Shown here: positions 49,962 to 56,086 of the stretch, piece by piece | How the letters are laid out: every line of letters begins with the position of its first letter | Position numbering within the stretch: the stretch's first letter is position 1 | Origin: Lachnospiraceae bacterium | GTDB taxonomy: Bacteria; Bacillota; Clostridia; Lachnospirales; Lachnospiraceae | DNA: 56,086 nt | Assembly: GCA_910574715.1 (NCBI GenBank) | Contig: CAJTCH010000035.1 | Coordinates: 1 to 56,086 of the forward strand | Direction: 5' to 3' | Translations under genes and position numbers: made by a program | The notes under the pieces: model-generated | Seen by the model: the letters and a program-made list of their open reading frames with translations, nothing else | What the model was told of the DNA's origin: nothing | Database searches by the model: none

Positions 49962-50408
49962 CTACTCCCCTGTTTTTCTTTCATCAGACTTATTCACCTT
50001 AAAATACAGAAATAAGTTAAATGGTTTTGTTTGAAGCTCCTGCACAATATGCTCCTGCTTGTCTAATATGGTTTGTATATATTCTTTCTCTTCCGTGTTA
50101 ATTTTTATTACAAGAAATTTTATATCACACCATACAGCAAACATAAATTCATCATAGAAAATCACATTTGAAATATCATCATAACCAATAGATTTATTAT
50201 TGAAAATAATTCCGGATTCATCAACGAATGCTTCTGTTAGTCCGCCAATGTCTTCATATACAACCTTATGGACTCTCTCTTCAAACTTCTTACCTACTCT
50301 CTGATACCAGATTATCCACACAGTAACCAATACCCCTACCGTTAATTCCACTGCAAACATTACATACTGCCGGAGTTCAAACAAACGCACTGAAAGAATA
50401 TATGACAC
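49962..50408 (-). CDS. Membrane-anchored protein, possibly YcxB/PH-like
   Basis: A 148-residue protein. One clear hydrophobic segment (about 15-34, MFAVELTVGVLVTVWIIWY) is followed by a basic loop and a beta-rich part (TEAFVDESGIIFNNKSIGYD, DISNVIFYDEFMFAV) ending in a helix (NTEEKEYIQTILDKQEHIVQ). The membrane-plus-beta layout with a DDI-x-NV turn resembles YcxB-like PH domains. I am not sure. It ends the exporter operon and may serve as an immunity or accessory protein (inference). Confidence 0.6.
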   Translation of the reverse strand: MSYILSVRLFELRQYVMFAVELTVGVLVTVWIIWYQRVGKKFEERVHKVVYEDIGGLTEAFVDESGIIFNNKSIGYDDISNVIFYDEFMFAVWCDIKFLVIKINTEEKEYIQTILDKQEHIVQELQTKPFNLFLYFKVNKSDERKTGE

Positions 50409-50420
50409 CGGTGTTAAAAT

Positions 50421-50720
50421 TTAAAGTACTTTATGAGCTAATTTTCGATTCCCCAGCGGCACGTAGGGCATACAATATTGAAGCGAAAGCATATGTTCCA
50501 GCTTCTTTTTGTCATCTTCATTAAAGTCTTGAATGATTTTCATACAACTACTCCTCCTTCTAATTTCTACCGTTTTACTTCCCCATTGTTTCAAAAAGAA
50601 TTTGCCCAATACTGTCGTGATAATATAATTTTTCATATACAATATACTATTTATTTGTTGAACACTGATGATATCAATATCATATAAATGTTCTATCTGT
50701 TCTATGAACTCCTTATCCAT
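50421..50720 (-). CDS. Small soluble protein of the exporter operon
   Basis: A 99-residue protein: KEFIEQIEHLYDIDIISVQQ, INSILYMKNYIITTVLGKFF, KQWGSKTVEIRRRSSCMKI, DFNEDDKKKLEHML. Beta-rich centre and a terminal helix, loosely like the C-terminal part of the next protein, so perhaps also PH-like. Its start overlaps the end of the half-transporter gene by 8 bases. Function unknown. Confidence 0.6.
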   Translation of the reverse strand: MDKEFIEQIEHLYDIDIISVQQINSILYMKNYIITTVLGKFFLKQWGSKTVEIRRRSSCMKIIQDFNEDDKKKLEHMLSLQYCMPYVPLGNRKLAHKVL

Positions 50721-52386
50721 GTTTTTCTCCTCGACTTAAATTCCAATCTTTCCTCTCAAAACTATATACTCTCTCCACAACATCCATGACATTCTTCCTG
50801 TGCGTAATGAATATCAATGTGGCAGAATCCAGGTGTCTGCACAGATTACTGATTACCCTTTTTTCTGTACTTTCATCCAATGCAGATGTCGCTTCATCGA
50901 AGATATAAATCTTTGCTTTATGGCAAAGCAGCCTTGCCAATAGGATTCTCTGCTTCTCCCCTCCGGAAATACTATTTTCATCTATATAGGTATCTATCCC
51001 CTTCTCTTGCCTTTTCGTCCACTCGTCCAGGCAGACCAACTCCAGGATTTTCTGAAGCTCTTCTGTTGTCTTCTCTGGATTGCCCCACAGAATATTTTCC
51101 GCCGCAGTTCCTCCAAAAAGATATCCGCTCTGGCTTGCAATTGCGACATTCCTTCTTCGCCACTCATTCCCGATCCGCTCACTCGCAATCTGTCCGATCT
51201 GCAGGCTACCTCCCGTCGGAAATAACAGCCCGCTGATCAGATCAATTGCCGTACTCTTTCCGCAGCCGCTTCTTCCTATGAAACAAATCCTCTCATTTTC
51301 CTTAATTTCCAGGCTGATATCTTTTAAAATGTCCCTGGAAGCTTCCGGGTATCTGTAAGCTGTTCCCCTGAAAGCAATGTCATACCCTGAAGGCTCCGCC
51401 TTATCTCTATCATCAATCATCACCGCCTTCTTATCACTCCAAAATGTATCTATAATCTCTTCATCGCTCTTATTCTGCGCAAATTGAAGCAATACATCCA
51501 AATAGCCCTCAAAGGTAGGTGTGATCCACGCAACAATGGAAACAACGGCCAACAACACTCCTATGGATATCCGTCCCTGGATAATCAGAACTCCTCCAAC
51601 CAGATACAGGAGCATGTTCAATATTATCGTACAAAAGCACTGCCAAACTCCGGCAAGCACCTTATATGCTTCAATCTTCTTAATCTCAGACATCCGATCT
51701 TCGAATATAGATTCGTAAGTCTTATATATCCCTTCTTCAATTCCTGATGACTTTATAAAGATATAATTACTGACAATATCATCGATAAAAGAGCACTGTT
51801 TTTCAGATAATTGATTCACCCTGTCCGTATAGTATTTTATTCTTCGGTTGATTCCTCTTGCAACCATGATCTTAAGAAAAGAAACACCTGCAATCCCCGC
51901 TGCGACAAGATGATTTTCCATCCAGCACAAGAAGATCCCAACCAAAATCGTCGTTGTAAACCATATAATATTCCCGATGCCAAAATAGTAGTAATTTGCG
52001 ACTTTATCAGTTTTTATGATAATCTTATAGATTGCTGAACCCGAATTCAGTTGTGCAAACTCGCTGTAATCTCTATAGATCATGTTCTCGAACAGTTCAT
52101 CCCGCACCACAATAAAATACTTCAGAATATACCCGTTAATATTCATATCCAGTACGATCAACCCGCCTGTCATCACCGGTATTATGACAGAGACGGCACA
52201 TAATTTTATTAAAAGTTCAAAATTATGCTGCTGTATTGCATTCTCGTATATGTACTGCAAAAGATAAGACGGCATAAGGAGTATGACGCTCCTGACAGCA
52301 GCACAAAGCAATGTCGCAAGAAACAAGCCTTTGTTCTTTCTCCATATATCAGATAAATAGCTATTTTTTAATCTCATTTTTCGCAT
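50713..52386 (-). CDS. Half-size ABC exporter (membrane plus ATPase), second
   Basis: A 557-residue protein. Six hydrophobic segments (about 15-300) are followed by an ATPase domain with Walker A GRSGCGKST (about 373-381), signature SISGGEKQRILLARLL (about 467-482), Walker B IYIFDEATSALDE (about 488-500) and switch His THRK. It is a full half-transporter of the MsbA/LmrA type, probably acting as a heterodimer with the protein at 52361-54061, whose gene it overlaps. No C39 peptidase domain is present. Confidence 0.9.
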   Translation of the reverse strand: MRKMRLKNSYLSDIWRKNKGLFLATLLCAAVRSVILLMPSYLLQYIYENAIQQHNFELLIKLCAVSVIIPVMTGGLIVLDMNINGYILKYFIVVRDELFENMIYRDYSEFAQLNSGSAIYKIIIKTDKVANYYYFGIGNIIWFTTTILVGIFLCWMENHLVAAGIAGVSFLKIMVARGINRRIKYYTDRVNQLSEKQCSFIDDIVSNYIFIKSSGIEEGIYKTYESIFEDRMSEIKKIEAYKVLAGVWQCFCTIILNMLLYLVGGVLIIQGRISIGVLLAVVSIVAWITPTFEGYLDVLLQFAQNKSDEEIIDTFWSDKKAVMIDDRDKAEPSGYDIAFRGTAYRYPEASRDILKDISLEIKENERICFIGRSGCGKSTAIDLISGLLFPTGGSLQIGQIASERIGNEWRRRNVAIASQSGYLFGGTAAENILWGNPEKTTEELQKILELVCLDEWTKRQEKGIDTYIDENSISGGEKQRILLARLLCHKAKIYIFDEATSALDESTEKRVISNLCRHLDSATLIFITHRKNVMDVVERVYSFERKDWNLSRGEKHG

Positions 52387-54061
52387 CCTCTGCCTGTATG
52401 AAATATTTATATTGATCGTTTTTAAGCATTAATTCCTGATGCTCCGCAAAACCATTGATTCCTCCTTCATATACGAACAAAACTCTATCCGCATATGCAA
52501 GAGTTCTCAAACGATGTGTCGTGTAGAGGATAATCTTATCTCCATACATTTCTCTGAACAAGTATTCCATAACGCTGGCCTCAGAATCCTCATCCAGTGC
52601 GGAAGTAGGCTCATCCAAAATCAGCGCCTCATTGTTCTTCGTCAGCATTTGAACGATACAAAGCCTCTGCCGCTCTCCTCCTGAAATCTTCTGTACACTG
52701 CTCCCCACAACCATGTCCATCTGGTCAGAGAATTTTCCAAGATTAAGTTTTTTAAGCAGTCTCTTTCCGCCCTCCTTGTTCCAGGAATGAAAAATATCAA
52801 GGTTATATTCAATACTTTCGTTGAATAAGGTATTCTTCTGCAATAATGCCCCTATTGCAGGTCTCCATTTTTTCGTATCAATATCCCGCAGGTTATAGAT
52901 CCCATTAATAATGATTTTACCTTCCGAACACTCCTCAAGCTTCAGCAAAACTCTGAGAATCGTAGACTTTCCCGCTCCGCTCGGACCTACCATAGCAATT
53001 TTTTCACCAGAGCCGATCTTAAAGCTGACATTCTTCAGAATATATTTCTCTTCTTTGACAACACTAACATTTACAAATTCGATACTATGAATTGCTTCTA
53101 CTGCTGCTCCTTCCTTCTTTCCGTATTCATCCGCCATTTTCAGATAAAACTGCATATCATCTCTGATCAGGTTCAGATTCTTAAAAGAAATATAGAACTC
53201 AGAAAAACTTCTAATTGGTTTATTAACATTTGACGCCAAAGAAACGGTGGTCACGATAGTGCCAAGTGTGATATCGCCTCTCTCTATTGCGAAAAATCCA
53301 ATCAAAAACACAATTGCCGGTACAACCGCATCTAAGACTCTTGGAATATTCTTAAAGATATTTAAGATGATGTACTTCTTCTGTGTCGTTACCGCCCATT
53401 GCTCCTGCAGCCGTTTGTATTCATCCAGGATCTCCTTCTCCTTCCCCATAAGTTTGATATCTCTTATGGATAATAAGGCTTTACTAACCAGCTTTTCTCC
53501 CTCTATATTGACTTCCCGGAGAAGCCTTTCTTTTTCCTTCTGCTTCAAACCATTTGTTTTAACCGCTATCAAATTCAACGGATACACTGCGATGCAAACC
53601 AGACAGAACGGGGGATATAGGAACGCTATCATAACCAGAGATGAAACTGCGGCAGATAGATCTATTACAAACTGCAGAACTGAAGAACTTCCTGCCTTTC
53701 TTATATATTCGATATCATTATAAATGACTTGAAGAACCTCTTCCTTCGTTTTCCCGATCACGTCATTTGGCTTCGCTGAAAGAATCCTCAGTAAGAGTTC
53801 TTCACCGATCAGCATACATACTCGTTCTACCAATATACTGAATATGGATCTGCTGATCTGCAGTGCAAGAACCGATACAGTAAGACATAGAATAAATATC
53901 AGAAATGTATGGATCAGTCTCTCATAATCCTTGAACGGAAGAGCATCTATAATTTTACCGGCATATCTTGACTGTAATACAGTCGCGGCAATCGACATCA
54001 CAACAAATGCAAAGGATAAGGTCCCTGCCAAATAACACCTTCTTATATTACTTTTATTCAT
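52361..54061 (-). CDS. Half-size ABC exporter (membrane plus ATPase), first
   Basis: A 566-residue half-transporter with six hydrophobic segments (about 10-295), Walker A GPSGAGKSTI (about 359-368), signature KISGGERQRLCIVQML (about 458-473), Walker B ALILDEPTSALDED (about 478-491) and switch His TTHRLRTL. AAGGGGGAAATA precedes the ATG. The start overlaps the stop of an upstream truncated frame (TAATG), so an upstream gene of this operon has been lost. Confidence 0.9.
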   Translation of the reverse strand: MNKSNIRRCYLAGTLSFAFVVMSIAATVLQSRYAGKIIDALPFKDYERLIHTFLIFILCLTVSVLALQISRSIFSILVERVCMLIGEELLLRILSAKPNDVIGKTKEEVLQVIYNDIEYIRKAGSSSVLQFVIDLSAAVSSLVMIAFLYPPFCLVCIAVYPLNLIAVKTNGLKQKEKERLLREVNIEGEKLVSKALLSIRDIKLMGKEKEILDEYKRLQEQWAVTTQKKYIILNIFKNIPRVLDAVVPAIVFLIGFFAIERGDITLGTIVTTVSLASNVNKPIRSFSEFYISFKNLNLIRDDMQFYLKMADEYGKKEGAAVEAIHSIEFVNVSVVKEEKYILKNVSFKIGSGEKIAMVGPSGAGKSTILRVLLKLEECSEGKIIINGIYNLRDIDTKKWRPAIGALLQKNTLFNESIEYNLDIFHSWNKEGGKRLLKKLNLGKFSDQMDMVVGSSVQKISGGERQRLCIVQMLTKNNEALILDEPTSALDEDSEASVMEYLFREMYGDKIILYTTHRLRTLAYADRVLFVYEGGINGFAEHQELMLKNDQYKYFIQAEDAKNEIKK

Positions 54062-54228
54062 TATTTCCCCCTTGTAACACCAACATAAATTGAAGACGCA
54101 ATAACATCATTATACCCAACCCATTTTTTAGAGTCAATCCGCATTCCTTGAATGCAGGTTTCCCATTTAAAAATGTACTTAAAGTCTGTATCAATTATGG
54201 GAAAACCTATGTACCCAAGGAAATAGCT
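54061..54228 (-). pseudogene. 3' end of a lost gene upstream of the exporter genes
   Basis: The minus-strand frame ending at TAA, which overlaps the exporter ATG, gives YFLGYIGFPIIDTDFKYIFK, WETCIQGMRIDSKKWVGYND and VIASSIYVGVTRGK. It reads like the C terminus of a real protein, but upstream it runs into the operator repeats of the next gene and has no start or ribosome site. I do not recognise it; a biosynthetic or precursor-processing enzyme would be expected in this position. Confidence 0.5.
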
Positions 54229-54238
54229 TCGGATTAAT

Positions 54239-54286
54239 CGGGTCAATCAGGTCAATCGGGTCATATACATTGACACGATTGACCCG
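54239..54286. promoter_or_regulatory. Operator array before the AlbA_2-type regulator
   Basis: GGTCAATC at 54241-54248 and 54250-54257, GGGTCA at 54258-54263, then the inverse ATTGAC and GATTGACCCG at 54277-54286. The outermost pair, CGGGTCAATC (54239-54248) and GATTGACCCG (54277-54286), is a perfect 10-bp inverted repeat. The array overlaps the -35 box and spacer of the promoter. Confidence 0.75.
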
Positions 54287-54298
54287 ATTTGATATAAT
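54270..54298 (+). promoter_or_regulatory. Consensus promoter of the AlbA_2-type gene
   Basis: TTGACA (54270-54275), 17 bases, TATAAT (54293-54298): full consensus, embedded in the operator array. Confidence 0.85.
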
Positions 54299-54330
54299 AT
54301 GCCTAGCGAATAGGTAAAGGAGATGGCGCT

Positions 54331-55674
54331 ATGCTTTTTCAGGAAAGTGAAACCGTAGAGTTTAAGGAAGTAGTCGTAGACGATATAAAAAAGGAAATCA
54401 TTGCTTTTGCTAACTGTGACGGCGGCAAACTGTATATTGGCATCCGGGATGACGGTACAATAGCCGGCCTTGATAATCCTGATAACGTTTCTTTGCAGAT
54501 CAGCAACATGGTTAGAGACGCAATTAAGCCCGATGTAACGATGTTCCTGCATTATAAAACAATAAAGGAAGATGGCAAAGAAATTGTCGAGGTGGACATT
54601 CAGCGCGGAACGTATCGCCCTTATTATCTTGCCAAAAAAGGGATGCGTCCGGAGGGTGTATATGTCAGACAGGGATATTCTTCTGTCCCAGCTACTGACA
54701 CGGCAATCCGCCGTATGATTAAGGAAACGGATGGTGACCGCTTTGAGGCTATGCGCTGCTTAAATCAGGAACTTACATTTGAAGCCGTAAAAAAAGAATT
54801 TATGCTTCGGAAAGTGGAGTTTGGGCCACAGCAAAAGCGCACTTTGAAGCTGATCGATCAGGATAACCTTTACAGTAACTTAGGTCTGCTTCTGTCCGAT
54901 CAATGCGTCCATACGATTAAAGTCGCTGTTTTCCAGGGAACGGATCAGACAATTTTTAAAGATCGCCGGGAATTTACCGGATCGCTGATGCAGCAAATGA
55001 ATGAAGTATATGATTTTATCGACTTCCGTAACCAAACCCGTGCAACCATAGAAAGATTATTGAGGATCGATGTCAGAGACTATCCTGAGATCGCTGTCAG
55101 GGAGGCACTTCTAAATCTGCTGGTTCACCGCGATTACTCCTTTAGCGCCAGTGCGCTTATCAGTATTTATTCGGATCGAATTGAATTTGTATCCATTGGC
55201 GGATTGATGCCGGGAATTGATCTGGAAGATATTATGGCAGGCATTTCCGTATGCAGAAATCAGGACCTTGCGAATGTATTCTACCGGCTGCACCTGATTG
55301 AGGCTTACGGTACTGGAATGGGAAAGATTATGAGAGCATACGAAAGTATGGCGGAAAAGCCTTCGATTGAAACAACCAAAAATACCTTTAAGATCATATT
55401 GCCTAATATTAACGCAAAATATGAAATGGGAAATTTTTCTGTACCGAAAGCGGAATCTATCACAAGTTCTGCTGCCGGGGCTGAAGAAATCCTGAGCGAT
55501 GAAGAAAGAGTATTGGAATATGCCCGGTCTCATGGCGCCATTACAAGAAACGATATAATCGAATTGCTTAAAGTAAGTACATCTACTGCTTCCAGAGTCA
55601 TTAGGAAAATGGTAAAAAGTAACTTGCTGAAGCAGAATGGAAAAGCAAGAAATACCAACTACACTGTTAAATAA
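54331..55674 (+). CDS. ATP-binding regulator: AlbA_2 domain, GHKL-like ATPase part, winged helix
   Basis: A 447-residue protein. The N-terminal AlbA_2 (divergent AAA_4) domain starts ESETVEFKEVVVDDIKKEII, AFANCDGGKLYIGIRDDG (about 1-120). The middle (about 240-370) has the HATPase_c_4 features REALLNLLVHRDYS and YRLHLIEAYGTGMGKIM. The C terminus (about 390-447) is a winged helix (HGAITRNDIIELLKVSTSTA, SRVIRKMVKSNLL). Such proteins are common, often as transcription regulators near mobile or defence genes. GGAG precedes the ATG. The repeated GGTCAATC array on its promoter suggests autoregulation. Confidence 0.88.
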   Translation: MLFQESETVEFKEVVVDDIKKEIIAFANCDGGKLYIGIRDDGTIAGLDNPDNVSLQISNMVRDAIKPDVTMFLHYKTIKEDGKEIVEVDIQRGTYRPYYLAKKGMRPEGVYVRQGYSSVPATDTAIRRMIKETDGDRFEAMRCLNQELTFEAVKKEFMLRKVEFGPQQKRTLKLIDQDNLYSNLGLLLSDQCVHTIKVAVFQGTDQTIFKDRREFTGSLMQQMNEVYDFIDFRNQTRATIERLLRIDVRDYPEIAVREALLNLLVHRDYSFSASALISIYSDRIEFVSIGGLMPGIDLEDIMAGISVCRNQDLANVFYRLHLIEAYGTGMGKIMRAYESMAEKPSIETTKNTFKIILPNINAKYEMGNFSVPKAESITSSAAGAEEILSDEERVLEYARSHGAITRNDIIELLKVSTSTASRVIRKMVKSNLLKQNGKARNTNYTVK

Positions 55675-55707
55675 TAACGTATCCAAACACTGGGTACCCA
55701 TGGGTAA

Positions 55708-55887
55708 ATCCATTGTAAATCTGCATCATACGGAGAGAAGGTGAAAGTGTATTTACAGCGCGGGGCGAGGCCGCTGCCGGGATTTACGGAGTATCCGAAC
55801 CCGCAGATGGGGGTGGGGCGCTGTGTGTGGAAAATAGTTTACCAATTTGATTTTTTGTTAGATAAAGAATTTGCTAACCTTTTGTAG
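55708..55887 (+). pseudogene. Unidentified GC-rich gene remnant
   Basis: An open frame holds VKVYLQRGARPLPGFTEYPN, PQMGVGRCVWKIVYQFDF and ends LLDKEFANLL. Possible GTG starts at 55741 and 55747 follow GGAGAGAAGG. The first half is much more GC-rich than its surroundings and the second half AT-rich, so the C-terminal part is probably read-on after a junction near 55835. I do not recognise the family. Confidence 0.3.
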
Positions 55888-55910
55888 AATAGATGAGGTA
55901 ATTATATAAT
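55882..55910 (+). promoter_or_regulatory. Promoter near the right edge
   Basis: TTGTAG (55882-55887), 17 bases, TATAAT (55905-55910). An AGGAG follows at about 55920, then an ATG at 55942 whose frame ends after nine codons inside the inverted repeat at 55964, so the gene it served may have been interrupted. Confidence 0.55.
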
Positions 55911-55962
55911 CGTAGAGTCAGGAGAAGCTTTACATTAAAAAGATGCGTGGTACAATTAAATC

Positions 55963-56086
55963 GGGTGTGTAAAATAATCTGTGTAAATCATCACAGATTA
56001 TTCGACACATCCATTTTTGTATAATGGATAATGAATTCGACAATACTGTGATTAGTTGGAAAAAATTGGTAGAAAAATTTTAGGAG
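55963..56086 (+). mobile_element. Probable left end of an IS256-type insertion sequence
   Basis: Imperfect inverted repeat: GGTGTGT-AAAATAATCTGTG (55964-55983) pairs with 55992-56012 at 18 of 20 positions around an 8-nt loop. It is followed by a TATAAT-bearing leader and a TTTTAGGAG ribosome site at the very edge. The GGGTGTGT…AATCTGTGTAAA pattern recalls ends of IS256-family elements in Clostridia. The transposase gene itself would start beyond the window, so this is a partial and tentative call. Confidence 0.4.

Noticed and set aside
54239..54290. Short CRISPR-like repeats (GGTCAATC units)
   Set aside because: Units are 8 bases, in both orientations, without spacers of regular length, and they overlap a promoter. 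They are operators.

Overview
The window looks like a chromosomal segment of a low-to-mid GC gut Firmicute, most likely Lachnospiraceae (Clostridium cluster XIVa, Clostridium scindens/Dorea-like). This rests on recognised families: YesM/YesN two-component systems, RbsABC- and MalFG-type sugar transporters, GH32 and GH116 enzymes, NikMNQO with LarB, DUF3842, DUF5688, and AAA/DUF4143 ATPases. Promoters are plain sigma-A type with 17-nt spacers and ribosome sites are strong. I saw no rRNA, tRNA or CRISPR array.

Region by region. 1-10.1 kb: a minus-strand operon running from a promoter near 10.1 kb: permease, RbsA-type ATPase, second permease, binding lipoprotein, M24 peptidase, a 25-residue membrane peptide, a catalytically degenerate double ABC ATPase, YesN-type regulator, YesM-type kinase. 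10.2-14.5 kb: a KdpD-like kinase and a KdpE-like regulator separated by an M20 peptidase, an AroM-family gene and decayed fragments. 14.7-19.5 kb: proline iminopeptidase, an autoregulated MarR-MATE efflux pair, an AAA/PD-(D/E)XK protein with a coupled 51-residue protein. 20.1-29.2 kb: YesL, then a LacI-controlled carbohydrate operon (binding protein, two permeases, GH116, GH32). 29.3-34.4 kb: accessory patch with GNAT acetyltransferases, one of them frameshifted, a radical SAM protein, a RelE/Phd pair, and remnants of DUF4143 ATPases and an AraC regulator. 34.5-40 kb: YaaA, a small XRE regulator, a nickel ECF transporter with LarB, and a DUF3842 gene that looks leaderless. 40-43.1 kb: an ABC-2 exporter with a TetR regulator that has a matching operator at both promoters.

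43.1-49.8 kb is the most interesting part, a patch rich in toxin-antitoxin-like loci and gene debris. It holds a type III toxin-antitoxin locus (promoter, structured repeat RNA, terminator, CptN/TenpN-like endoribonuclease), a truncated ATPase, a CtkA-type serine/threonine kinase with an XRE partner, and a second, apparently orphan RNA. That RNA has the ToxI pseudoknot-repeat pattern, its own promoter and a terminator, but no toxin gene. Decayed ABC and DUF5688 genes and an intact DUF4143 ATPase follow.

49.9-54.2 kb: two half-size ABC exporters with two small, possibly PH-like membrane/cytoplasmic proteins, cut at the 5' end of the operon. 54.2-55.7 kb: an AlbA_2-type ATP-binding regulator behind a dense operator array. 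55.7-56.1 kb: a gene remnant, a promoter and what looks like an IS256-type insertion-sequence end running out of the window.

Working model: metabolic operons (amide/peptide-linked ligand uptake, glucoside/fructoside use, nickel uptake for a LarA-type cofactor) alternate with accessory patches that repeatedly gained and lost toxin-antitoxin, ATPase and efflux modules. All functional calls come from reading the sequence and remembered family features; no database search was run.
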